Positions 9,190 to 19,719 of a stretch of 64,000 nucleotides of DNA are shown here, in pieces. Under the pieces are notes generated by a model. It made no database searches. It was given only the letters and a program-made list of their open reading frames with translations, and had not been told where the DNA came from. This DNA comes from Vandiemenella viatica (Eukaryota; Arthropoda; Insecta; Orthoptera; Morabidae): positions 66,275,832-66,339,831 of the forward strand of contig JARYHS010013631.1 in assembly GCA_031002005.1 (NCBI GenBank). The letters run 5' to 3'. Both the position numbers and the translations under genes were made by a program. The stretch's first letter is position 1. Every line of letters begins with the position of its first letter.

Positions 9190-10235
9190 CGGACGGACTG
9201 GCGTGGCTCGGCAGACCCTGCTGGATTTTCGTCCGGTCCAAAGAATGCAAGCTGTTTATGGTGAATGTGTCGATGTGAGTACTGTGCGTCGCTGAGCGAG
9301 TAAGTTTAAAGATGTTGAGGTGGGAACATCTGACTTGCGTGACAAACAAGGAGTTGGACGTCCTGTGACAGCAACCACAAGAACGTGTGGGTCACATTAT
9401 TGCTTTGCTTGGCTATCGGAAGATCTGTGCACGATGGGTACCTCAGTTTCTGATGCCTGAAATGAAAGCGAACAGAGCTGAAGTTTGCCTGGAACTCCTC
9501 TCGCGTTACGAGAATGAAGATGATGCCTTTCTCCATTCAATTTGTGACAGGAGACGAAACATGAGTACACCATTACGACCCGGAGACGAAACGCCAGTTT
9601 ATGGAATATCGACACAAAGACTCGTCCCAGAAAGAGAAATTCAAAACACATCCCTCAGCTGGAAAAATTATCGCAACAGTGTTCCGGGACGCAGATGGTG
9701 TTATCCATGTTGATGTCCGTGAACGTGGGACAGTAAATTCAGAACGTTACATCACAACGTTGCGAACTTTGAAACGACAGCAAACAAGGGTCCGAATGGA
9801 AAAGGGAAATGTTTTCCTGAAGGCATGACAATGCCAGACCACACACTTCACGTGCCACCACAGCAGAACTTCAGAAAATGAATCTCACCACCGTAGGACA
9901 TCCTCCATACTGTCCAGATTTGGCACCGTCTGACTTCCATCTGTTCCCGATAATGAAAGAAGATCTGCGGGGACATCATTATGCTTCTGATGAAGACGTT
10001 GAGAGAACTGTGAGACTGTGGCTGAGGAAACAGTGTCGACTTCTTCCGCGACGGCTTCAGAAAACTGGTTCATCGTTGGCAGAAATGTATCCAATTGTCT
10101 GGTGATTATGTGGAAAAGTGAATATTGGTAATTAAAGAAGACGTTCTAAGGATTATTTCTGTGTTAGATTTATTAAAATATTCCCATTCAGTCCCGAGTT
10201 ATGACCTTGGAGGCATTATTCATCATTCAACCCTC
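9190..10235 (+). pseudogene. mariner (DD34D) transposase, broken
   Basis: Tc1/mariner-superfamily cut-and-paste transposase in several frames. N-terminal helix-turn-helix remnant 'RMQAVYGECVDVSTVRR' near 9236-9290. Catalytic block 'VTGDET' at 9544-9561, followed by TGA (9562-9564) where the family has Trp. Then 'MEYRHKDSSQKEKFKTHPSA' and 'VFRDADGVIHVDV.ERGTVNSERYI' (9600-9760). The second Asp is in 'DNARPHTS' (9827) and the third in 'PDLAPSDFHLFP' (9932), with exactly 34 codons between: the DD34D signature. A basic C-terminal tail runs to about 10104. The right terminal repeat is the 'gaggcattattcatcattca' region, ending 'accctcg' near 10233. The left terminal repeat was not found, so the copy is probably 5'-truncated. 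Confidence 0.9.
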
Positions 10236-10490
10236 GCAGTTTTATTTTATCTATAGATTAAACCCAACAGTTAGTTTAGAATGACTAATGAATTCATAGA
10301 GTTCCATCTGTTCGTCGTTTTCGCCCTATTCCTTTCCTTTCTGTACTGTTTTTAGGTGTTTTTTGTTTATTTTTTTTAAAAAAATCAGTATTAATAGTGA
10401 GTTAGTATAACGCTAAAAACAATTCTCAAAGATCAAAAATATGAGCTTTGACCGGGGCTTTAAATAAAGATTACGAAATTTTTATTTTAC
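10236..10490. other. No recognisable gene
   Basis: AT-rich flank of the mariner copy, with poly-T and poly-A patches near 10370. Confidence 0.4.
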
Positions 10491-10708
10491 AGAGATAGGT
10501 TAGATTTGGAAGGATTAAAGTCACAATGGTGTAGGTCAGTCACATTTTCAACAAAAAATACAGTGAAACCATATGTAGATAAATCTACTCTCAACCTGTT
10601 AGTAAAAAATGTGAAGCAAGTCAGCTCTTCATTCAGCTTCCAACAGGAGGAACTGGAAATTCTAGTGATGAACGAAACACCTGCTTTGTTTATCAGCGAA
10701 GTTGTATA
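10491..10708 (+). other. Possible isolated terminal exon, unassigned
   Basis: A polypyrimidine tract ending in AG ('aaatttttattttacag', acceptor at about 10490) is followed by a frame that stays open 72 codons to TAA at 10708 ('..DRLDLEGLKSQWCRSVTFS..' to '..PALFISEVV'). This could be the last exon of a host gene or of a domesticated element. I recognise no domain, and an antisense frame overlaps. Chance is a serious alternative. Confidence 0.15.
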
Positions 10709-11448
10709 AGTCAGACTTAATTCATTGTGTTTGTAAACGCATCCTGCGTGCTCACTGTGTAAACGTATCCTGCATGCTGACGTATTGCGCACTTCCGCAT
10801 ACCTTTTCTGAAGACATAATAGGTTCTAAAGAAACAATTCAAGATACATTACACAATATCACTTTATATCGGTTTTGGTAATAAATACACCGGTGTAAGT
10901 CATACACACTAGTGTATTCACTCGCTTTTTTTTTTAATAAAGTCATTTTAGTCAGCAGTAAAATGTAACAATTTTATAGACTTTATTCAAGTGTTAAATT
11001 TGATGAGGTGACATCATTAAAATGACAATCTTACAACATTTGTATTCAAGAATTTATTACAGTATGTTTTGAATCCTGTTAATTTCTAGAAAGCAAGGAA
11101 AAGTGACTTACACCACTGTATTTTAACCCTTCCATATGTTTCTGAATATCCCAGTATTTTGTATTTTATAAATTCTTACTAATTTTCATCGTTTAAAACA
11201 ATTGTTTTTAAGAATTCATGTAAGAAGCATTTAATTTGTCTCCTGTAAAATAAAATTAAGTGTGAAAAAATTGTTTTAAATGACTGCTGTTTTCTTTTAA
11301 AACTTTCCGTAAGCAGTATACATCCTAGCGAAAGTGTTTTTTTTATGGCCTTTGTTCTGTGCGACTGTTTAGCCAATTCCAATTTATAATTCATTTTGTA
11401 CTAAGAATTGTATCAGGCTTCTTTCATGTAATTTTGGGACACAATTTG
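10709..11448. other. No recognisable gene
   Basis: AT-rich. The phrases 'aaacgcatcctgcgtgctca' and 'aaacgtatcctgcatgctga' (10735 and 10762) form a short tandem duplication. Nothing else seen. Confidence 0.4.
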
Positions 11449-11558
11449 AGGACAACACAACACTAAAATAAAACCAGCCAGGCCCTAGGACGGACTCGAA
11501 CCGGTGACCCATCAAATGCCAGATCAGCGTGCTAGCCCCTACACTGCCAGGGCCGGAC
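11449..11558 (-). repeat. SINE-B copy
   Basis: Minus strand: 'ggccctggcagtgtaggggc', 'tagcacgctgatctggcatt', B-box-like 'ccggttcgagtcc', 'ctagggcctggctggtttta', then 'gttgtgttgtcctca'. The same order recurs at 12528-12653. A tRNA-like Pol III head followed by a short unique tail indicates a SINE. Confidence 0.65.
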
Positions 11559-11639
11559 TAGCGAAGGCACGAACTGGCCTGGCTTGGCGCGGTTGATTAT
11601 CGTGTGTGACCCCCTACCTTGGACTGAGTCAGGAATCCC

Positions 11640-11770
11640 TAAGCTAGACATGGGGAAGTAAGCCGAGCTCGGTTCGAATATCGTGCCTAATTCCGGTTTA
11701 TGCGGTTCTCAGTAATTACCCAGGTGGATGCTGGAACGGTCCGCCGTTTCCCACTGCAGACTTCACATAA
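11640..11770 (+). repeat. tRNA-headed repeat with SINE-A-like core
   Basis: 'cgagctcggttcgaat' (B-box-like), then 'ccggtttatgcggttctcag' and 'ccaggtggatgctgg', paralleling the SINE-A core 'ggttttccatggtttcc..ccaggtgaatgccggg'. Flanks and tail differ from SINE-A, so this looks like a relative rather than a member. Confidence 0.4.
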
Positions 11771-12102
11771 ATCAATTAACATGTAACATACAGGTCACCG
11801 CTTACGTTGTTAACAGGCATATAGCGACACTTTCACATCTCCACCTCTTACTATCGCGACAGGTATCAGGCTATAAGCTGGCTGGCAAAGCAGTTGCACC
11901 CAAAGTAAAAGCGAATTCGCAAAATGCGAGAAAACGCTGGGAAAAAGAAGCTTCTCTTACCAAACTTAACTTTGTTGTCTCATATGTAGCTTATATAAAA
12001 AATAATTCGTTTTTACAAAACTTTTAAAAAATAAACTATTTGCAATTTTTGTTCGAGTTTCATACTCTGTCAGGATCAAATTACATGCGCGTTCAAGATA
12101 TC

Positions 12103-12226
12103 GAAGTCCTGGCGAATGCCGAGATGCTTGCTTCAAAATGCTATGGCCGAATTCCCTCCGTTCCTAGTCCCAACTCCCCTCTCGCCTCGACGTCGACGAG
12201 GCGTAAAGGCCATAAGCAAAAAGATG
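12103..12226 (+). repeat. SINE-A, 5'-truncated
   Basis: Carries the 3' half of SINE-A: 'ggcgaatgccgagatgct', 'ggccgaattccctcc', 'cctcgacgtcgacgag', 'gcgtaaaggccataag'. The tRNA head is missing. Confidence 0.75.
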
Positions 12227-12527
12227 TAAGCTATTGAAGTCAGTGATGCCAACTATTTACGGAGCAGTGAAAACATTGCGTAAGCGGCTGTTATGCTACT
12301 TTCGATACTTGTAATGGTTTGGCAACCATCCGAGGTTTCGTCAAGGTCGCTATGGAAACCGTTATCAGGAAGCGCGTTGACCCAGTGTTGGTATTTAAAG
12401 TAACGCTTTTTTTTAATTGTTTTTTTTTTTTTAATGGCATTCGGCCGTGTTAGCCATTCAGCCAGCTCAATGTATTTGTTTCTCTCACAGTGTACAGCTT
12501 TCTTATATGTATGATTATTTTCTCCAA

Positions 12528-12653
12528 TGTGTGAGGACGACACAAGATGAACACAACATTTAATTAAAACCACCCATGCCCTAGGCCGGACTCGAAACGG
12601 CGACCCCTGCAACGAGAAGCAAGCACGCTACCCCTACGCTGCCGGGGTCGGCA
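12528..12653 (-). repeat. SINE-B copy
   Basis: Minus strand: 'gaccccggcagcgtaggggt', 'agcgtgcttgcttctcgttg', 'gccgtttcgagtccgg', 'cctagggcatgggtggtttt', 'gttgtgttcatcttgtgtcg', 'tcctcacac'. Same layout as 11449-11558. Confidence 0.65.
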
Positions 12654-15065
12654 AAGTAACGCTTCATAGTGCACTAATTCAAGTGGGAGAGCTTGTTAAA
12701 CTAATCCAGCACAGTTGCCGTAGAAATATGCCAATGAAGGTCAGACAAAGGCATTCCACTTAATTCTGTTGAAAAGGCTTCATCTGAGGACATAGCAAGA
12801 TCGTACAATTTCAATTTTTCGCTATTTTGACAAATTCTTAGGTCTGTGTCGATTGCAAAAGAGAGAGCTACTGCCGGGTACGTAGTACAGGCTGGAAAAG
12901 CTGCATTCAAGTTAGTCGTTCTGTTGACCATCTGAAGATGTGTGAGCAGGCTTGAAATTTATAAATGGGACGGTTAGTATTCACTTTGTGCATATGTTAT
13001 GGGTCATCCATAAATTACGTCAGACGTTAATGGCGTGGGTGAGGGGGGGGAGCCTACACATTTTGGCAAATAGGATTAGTCAAGTTTTTATTGGACTCAA
13101 TAAAAAAAAATTCTGGTTTAAATAACTTAAGATTAGATGGTGAGCAATTACTAATTTTATATTTTTAAACGAGCAATTCTTGTATATATATAGACCCCAT
13201 ATATTTCGGATCTCGGAAACGGCTTTGAAGATTTGGATGAAATTTCATATTTAGATAACGGTTTGTATTTTAAGGTTACCTAAATAGTTGTCTTCCCTAC
13301 AAAAAAGCGAGTTTAGAAAATACGAACAATTAGATTACCGGTACCAGTTATAAAGTAACCATCGTTTACTTTTTGACCGTTAAAAGTGGTTGTTAGTTTG
13401 TCATTAAATACCACCAACCACGTCTATTTTGAGATACGATATCTCGAGAATGAAGCGAGATATAAAAAAATTATGTTTTACTTTCAATTTTTCTCGTCGA
13501 GTTACATAAGAATCCATCATCAAGGGTTATCGTATAATCCCCTGAATTACCACAAATCTCGCACAATTAATTAATCCCTGATTGGCAAAAAGATTTCTAT
13601 TTAACATAATAATAGCATTTTTCTTTGAAAACAATTTGTGAGGCGGTCTCGCAAATGGATTTAGCGATTTGGATGAAATTTCATATGTATATGACGTTTT
13701 GCTTTTCAAATTTTTAACACGATTTAAAAAAAAAAAGCAATTTTTGTTTTTGGTTTCTCGAAAAAGACTCTTACTTCATTACGTAGAAGGTTCAGGTACC
13801 AGTAAGTCTACTGATGTTAGTTAAGCTTCTCTTTGGTTAACTATACACCTCAAAACGCTTAGGAAGCCTTCAAGCCTTTTACTTTAATCAAACATTACTC
13901 GAAATCTTGGATATTGAACAGAAATCGAAAGACGCCGAGCGAAGATCGGTCACCCAGGTACTACTCTGTAATAATTGTTTTTTATTTATGACGTATGTGT
14001 GAAATGATTAATTTTTCCTAGGAATTTACCCTTCGAACAGAGACGATTTAGTAGCCCAGTTTAGCCTCTAGATAATACTGCGTTAACATGCAGAAGGAAT
14101 AAATAAATTAATACTACACTCGTTTGTAAACTACTCAGCCCCTTCTAAAGAATCAAATCTCTTCATAAAGTCCTCCGCTCGGTTGCAAACTCATATTCTG
14201 ATAGCCTGTTGTCCCCGAGTCATAAAAGTCCAACATTGTCTCATGTCTGCCTACCTCTCCAAAACTATTGATTCTGCACAACTTAACTCACTTTTAAATC
14301 CGCTTGCCTTCTGCCTGAAGAATGCCACACCCTCATTCTCGTTCTTTCAATTAATCGTGAATCATAATATTTCTGACCGGTTGACCTCATCCCAGCAGAA
14401 TGAAAGATAACAAGACCATTCTCTTATCGCGAAAGTGTAGTGTCGGGTTTCAGACATTCCCACTAAATATGTCCTACTCATTCCCAATCCATGAACTTGC
14501 GAGGATTGGTCGATGGTCTGAGTTTGTCTACCTCGCTCAGACAGCGTTCCTTATGGAGGAAAGGCGTCTCAAACGCATCTCCAAGGTCGGTAGACACACA
14601 CCATCATAATTAAGACCCGCTGGGTAACCAAACAAATCAGAAGGCCACGCTGGATCCCATTTACTCTCCCATCTTACTAGTAGTCTCTCTCCACATTCTG
14701 TAAGACATGAGTGCATGGCATAGAACTAAACACTTCTGAGTGCTTCTTTTGCTGACAGTTTATATGAATAACTTTCCTAATGCTGAACGGATTAAAAAAG
14801 ACGACATTAAAGATGAGATCAGGCCAAAGTTTGTCACAGGAATTCCGGCCTGTTTCTTTCATTCTTATCTACAGTTCTTGTATGCGCGTAGATGAAAGTG
14901 ACGAAAGTCGTTAAAAGTATTGTAACATGAGTATGAAAACCAGTAACAACACATTCGTCCAAAGAACATCAGGAATCCATCTAGTTTTACGTTCCCATAC
15001 GATGGATAAATCACCATCAACAATGTCCTAAGCCATCAGTCCAAACCCACTTCCACTAGCTGTGG
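12654..15065. other. No recognisable gene; internal direct repeat
   Basis: Holds 'gggtcatccataaattacgt' with a short G tract (13012-13050), related to inverted 'cacgtaatttgtacatgatc' near 25325. The 21-mer 'gatttggatgaaatttcata'+t occurs at 13230 and 13666 with similar neighbouring text, so 13200-13740 looks like two diverged units of an unknown repeat. Frames up to about 75 codons match nothing I know. Confidence 0.35.
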
Positions 15066-15073
15066 CATCTAAC

Positions 15074-15354
15074 CAGTGGCGCAACAGTAGGGTGGCAGGA
15101 CGGGCAAAATGTCACGGGCTACCAGCCCGAGGGGACCCCCCACGTGAGAGGGCCAGCCGCCCCTTCAGACAGTCCTCGCCCTTTCTCACCGCCTAGGACA
15201 GTAGTGAAGGTAAAAGAAAAATGATCACCCGCCCCATAAATTAGGTGCCCCAGCTTGCTTCTCCCCCCCCCCCTTCCACCCCTAGGTCCGGCACTGAGGC
15301 GAGGCTTCATCCGATGAATTTGCCACGGGCCTCAATTATATAGTTACGTCACTG
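15074..15354. mobile_element. hAT-type MITE
   Basis: 281 nt bounded by 'cagtggcgcaac' at the left and, reverse-complemented, 'cagtgacgtaac' at the right (10 of 12 agree). The CAGTG.CGTAAC form is typical of hAT elements. It is flanked by 8-nt direct repeats 'catctaac' (15066-15073) and 'cttctaac' (15355-15362), 7 of 8 identical, the hAT target-duplication length. No coding capacity, and a C-rich interior. It would have depended on a hAT transposase supplied in trans. Confidence 0.7.
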
Positions 15355-15362
15355 CTTCTAAC

Positions 15363-17222
15363 CTAAGGAATTTGTACACAATATGGTGCACTACCACCTC
15401 TCCTACCCTGCTGGCTAAGACCAAAACTGTGAACATTATTTTACCAACAGAGCTCGAACCAAATAGTACCAGCACTGCACAACAGACATTGTCTCTTACG
15501 ATCTCTACCATATGTGATTATTATGCAAAAACGAAGGGGTTTTGATTATGACCAGAAGCAATTCTATTTCGAATTATCGTTCTTTCTTAATTTTTTATTA
15601 AGTAAACGTTCCAAGCACAGCGATTTAAAATTCGTTAGTTCACAAAATATCTTGCCAGACGTTCTGTATGGGGAAAGAAATAACTTGTACCTTTTCTGCA
15701 GGTGGTAATAATAGGAGCTGTCTGCGGCGTTTCAGAGTGTATGCGCCAGTTCAAGTATTCAATGACTGCGCAGTATTTGCTCTGTTTACATTTGCTCACT
15801 GGTAGCTGCGGTATACCTGAATCATACTTGACCCTATACAACACTGACGTAATATACGCTCAAACTGTATGACGCTCGCGTTAAGCAGTTCTGAATCTAC
15901 ACAGAAATACCAAATGCAAAAAACACTGGAGTCTCAACCAGGAACATGAAATTTTGAAATCATTTTTGTTTATGCAATATAAAAGCAGTTTACCATTTAT
16001 TGGGAGGATATCGTGATCTAAACTCTGACACAGTAATAAAAATACATATAAAAGTGAAACTTACTGAAGTAAATTGTAATAGACAGGGTATTCATCGCAA
16101 AAATGAAATCCAATATTACTAATCTCCAACTCCATTGACGTTCAGAGTGTAGTTTTCCGTACCCTAGAATGATGTGTACTATTCTCATCTTCCGTAACCT
16201 ATTTTTTCCCCGTTTAATTGTCAGTCCAACCAGCAGAATTCCTGGATTGGCCTCTATACAGAATCACCTCTCCATATTTCATTCATTTTAAATGGCTTAA
16301 AATTTTTTTTTTGATAACCGTTCGGCTTTTTACAGATACGGCAGTTTAGAAAAAGTAATTGACACAGGATATTTTTTATATCCTCATTTCACGGGTGTTT
16401 GTGTGTTGTTGAGTCACATGAAACTGTTCTCTCAATTTTACAAATTTTATCTGTAAGATTGTTTGTGATGACCTGCGTATGTTTGGTTACTTATAATTTC
16501 GTTAGTTAAACTGTTATCTTTGGTTTATTGTCAGTTGGCGTTAAGATTATGATCAAAAGGACATTTTGTAATGGAAACAAAGAGACGCTAAATTTAGTGA
16601 AATAAGAATAGTACAAATTCCCATTTATTATCAGTTACTCACAAACTGTACCTGTACCAAACACATACTTTGGGCAGTGAGCACTGACAATTTCTTAAAT
16701 CTCAGCCCCCGTACGGGTGGACTGCTTTGTCGATAATCGTGTGTCATATTGTCTCTTTAATAAAATCGTGATACCTGGAGCAGGTGCAATACCTGTGGGT
16801 AGCGTCTTTCGTCTATTGGAGCTCTTGCAACTGTTGTAGCCATGCAACCTATTTACTGCGCAGCGATGTGTTGCAACCCACACCATAGGGACAGATAGCT
16901 CACCTTAGCTAAGGAAAGGTGGAGGCAAATGCCATCGAATAAAGTTCTTCCCGCTGTTGGAACCGCTCGGCCACCAGGGAAGATGTGGCCCGGTGCTTCA
17001 GCAGATACGCTTTTATCTCAGAGACACCGTTCATTAGTTAGCCGCTCCCTGACGACACCACGAGACGCGGCCTGACGGATCGGTCCAATGAGAAACGCAG
17101 ATATCCATGTCTAGAACACACTTTAAACTTCTTAGACTTTTGTTGGGATGACAGAGATTGAAAATTTAGTGAGATTTACAGCTAGTGAAAGTAAGGATAA
17201 ACGAGCATTTTCCATTACTTGG
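15363..17222. other. No recognisable gene
   Basis: AT-rich sequence with short unrelated frames of at most about 70 codons. No repeats or RNA genes recognised, apart from moderately GC-rich text at 16690-17100 that I could not assign. Confidence 0.35.
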
Positions 17223-18721
17223 ACGAATATTTGGAGAATGCCTCCTATGCGATTTTGCCAGCCAAAATGCCGCGCGCATTGGCCGAGTCTGTAGTGTGAG
17301 CGGTAAAGCTATGGCCTGGCATTGGGAAAGACATGGGTATAAATACTCGTCCGGCTATCCAGTTTTCGGTTTTCCATAGTTTCCAGAAATCTCTCCGGGA
17401 AGATGCCGGTGTGGCTCCTTCAAAAGGCCATGATTCCAGTTCTTTTTCTATCATCCTCTCTCACTTCTAATGTCCTCACCGTCGACGAGAAAAATAACCT
17501 TCCAGTTTGTAATCTCTAAAGTCCATAACCCGACTAACGAATATTTGGAGAATGCCTCCTATGCGATTTTGCCAGCCAAAATGCCGCGCGCATTGGCCGA
17601 GTCTGTAGTGTGAGCGGTAAAGCTATGGCCTGGCATTGGGAAAGACATGGGTATAAATACTCGTCCGGCTATCCAGTTTTCGGTTTTCCATAGTTTCCAG
17701 AAATCTCTCCGGGAAGATGCCGGTGTGGCTCCTTCAAAAGGCCATGATTCCAGTTCTTTTTCTATCATCCTCTCTCACTTCTAATGTCCTCACCGTCGAC
17801 GAGAAAAATAACCTTCCAGTTTGTAATCTCTAAAGTCCATAACCCGACTAACGAATATTTGGAGAATGCCTCCTATGCGATTTTGCCAGCCAAAATGCCG
17901 CGCGCATTGGCCGAGTCTGTAGTGTGAGCGGTAAAGCTATGGCCTGGCATTGGGAAAGACATGGGTATAAATACTCGTCCGGCTATCCAGTTTTCGGTTT
18001 TCCATAGTTTCCAGAAATCTCTCCGGGAAGATGCCGGTGTGGCTCCTTCAAAAGGCCATGATTCCAGTTCTTTTTCTATCATCCTCTCTCACTTCTAATG
18101 TCCTCACCGTCGACGAGAAAAATAACCTTCCAGTTTGTAATCTCTAAAGTCCATAACCCGACTAACGAATATTTGGAGAATGCCTCCTATGCGATTTTGC
18201 CAGCCAAAATGCCGCGCGCATTGGCCGAGTCTGTAGTGTGAGCGGTAAAGCTATGGCCTGGCATTGGGAAAGACATGGGTATAAATACTCGTCCGGCTAT
18301 CCAGTTTTCGGTTTTCCATAGTTTCCAGAAATCTCTCCGGGAAGATGCCGGTGTGGCTCCTTCAAAAGGCCATGATTCCAGTTCTTTTTCTATCATCCTC
18401 TCTCACTTCTAATGTCCTCACCGTCGACGAGAAAAATAACCTTCCAGTTTGTAATCTCTAAAGTCCATAACCCGACTAACGAATATTTGGAGAATGCCTC
18501 CTATGCGATTTTGCCAGCCAAAATGCCGCGCGCATTGGCCGAGTCTGTAGTGTGAGCGGTAAAGCTATGGCCTGGCATTGGGAAAGACATGGGTATAAAT
18601 ACTCGTCCGGCTATCCAGTTTTCGGTTTTCCATAGTTTCCAGAAATCTCTCCGGGAAGATGCCGGTGTGGCTCCTTCAAAAGGCCATGATTCCAGTTCTT
18701 TTTCTATCATCCTCTCTCACT
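17223..18721 (+). repeat. 314-bp tandem array, 4.8 units, each carrying a SINE-A
   Basis: Units begin at 17224, 17538, 17852, 18166 and 18480 ('cgaatatttggagaatgcct'). The last stops after about 242 nt. Units appear identical by eye: the same 69-codon minus-strand frame recurs unchanged in all five at a spacing of exactly 314. About 215 nt of each unit is a SINE-A: 'gtgagcggtaaagctatggc', 'ggctatccagttttcggttt', 'tccatagtttcc', 'ccgggaagatgccgg', 'ccttcaaaaggccatg', 'cttctaatgtcctcaccgtc', 'gacgagaaaaata'. The rest is unique linker. The repeated frames are by-products of the repeat. Confidence 0.95.
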
Positions 18722-19020
18722 ATTCAGCTATTCAGTTAATAAATAAAATCCGCCAAATGAACTCCGCATTGCCAGAGGAATTCCTGTGTAAAGCTGAAGC
18801 GAAGTTTGAAAATATTTTGAACAATAACCCAGGCTTTGAACATTTGTGTCAAATTAATAGTTTTATTAATGGGACGGATGAACTTTTTCCAGAAACAATG
18901 ACTGCTAACATAGCACCAAAATTCAAATACTGGCCAGTTACATCAGTAGATGTGGAAATGTCCTCATCCACTTATAAAAATATTTTGAGTAATCGAAGAA
19001 ACAAGCTTACTAAGGAATAG
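18722..19020 (+). pseudogene. hAT-like transposase C-terminal fragment
   Basis: A frame runs out of the tandem array and continues to TAG at 19020. Its last 100 codons contain 'KFKYWPVTSVDVEMSSSTYK' then 'ILSNRRNKLTKE', matching the hAT-family C-terminal dimerisation region (the 'P.TS.DVERSFS.YK..L..RR' pattern of CGGBP1-related and similar elements). The normal 'ERSFS' is degraded to 'EMSSS'. The rest of the transposase (zinc finger, catalytic core) is absent. A 13-A tract lies just after the stop, at 19059-19071. The domain call rests on a short pattern. Confidence 0.5.
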
Positions 19021-19254
19021 TTGAAAAAAGTTCCTGATTGTTTACGTTTCCAAAAGTAAAAAAAAAAAAAATAATAATAATTGCTAATTATCGAATTTAT
19101 CAATATGTTATTCAACTATTTAGTAATTGTATGCTGATTTTGAAAAAAAATTACTTTTATATTGTTTAATATTGCGTATTTTTACACTTTTCTTGCATAT
19201 TTTAAGCATTTTTCATACAAATTTGCATGCATATTTATAGCCTTTTGTATTGCA

Positions 19255-19716
19255 TATAATCATCATGATCATCTAGGATAGCTTCCAGCCACTGGCCGGG
19301 TCTGCTGGGAACAAAAGCCTCGCCAGCGCTTCCTGTCTAATCACCATCTCTCTTCTTCCACTGTCTCCCAATTTCCTCCTCTTTCCTTCACACATTTCTT
19401 AACGCCTTTAATCCATCTGTCCCTCGGTCTTCCTCTAGGCATCTTCCCTTTCAGCTCTATGTCCAACATCTTCCTTTACATGGCCGTATCACTGTAACCT
19501 AGATTTTTCAATTCTCTGTTGTAGCGGTTTTTTATTTATCATCTCCCTAATTCTCTCATTCCTTATTCTTTCTCTTCTTGTTACTGCTATTCTACTCCTT
19601 TGAAATTTCATTTCCACAGATTGTACACTCCCTTTGTCTCTCTCCTTCATCACCCATGTTTCTGGCCCATATGTTAAAATTGTCACAAAATATGTTTTAT
19701 AGATTACCTCTTGCAT
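19255..19716 (-). pseudogene. LINE reverse transcriptase C-terminal fragment (RTE-like)
   Basis: Frame 19716-19489 gives 'YFVTILTYGPETWVMKERDK', 'VEMKFQRSRIAVTRRERIRN', the post-palm 'tyGsEtW' and 'e.kflR...g.tr.Dr.rNe' blocks of RTE-type endonuclease-RT proteins. In another frame (about 19460-19290) come 'LKGKMPRGRPRDRWIKGV' and a 'SADPASGW'-like end, the usual basic GRPR C-terminus. The frame switch and lack of upstream RT make it a 5'-truncated dead copy, different in sequence from the RTE at 26182. Confidence 0.75.
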
Positions 19717-19719
19717 ATA

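Noticed and set aside
17245..18710. Family of five identical 69-aa proteins
   Set aside because: One frame repeated by the 314-bp array. It reads through SINE sequence in antisense.
17223..18721. CRISPR-like regularly spaced repeat
   Set aside because: Units are 314 bp with identical 'spacers', in a eukaryotic genome with no cas-like gene. This is a plain tandem array.
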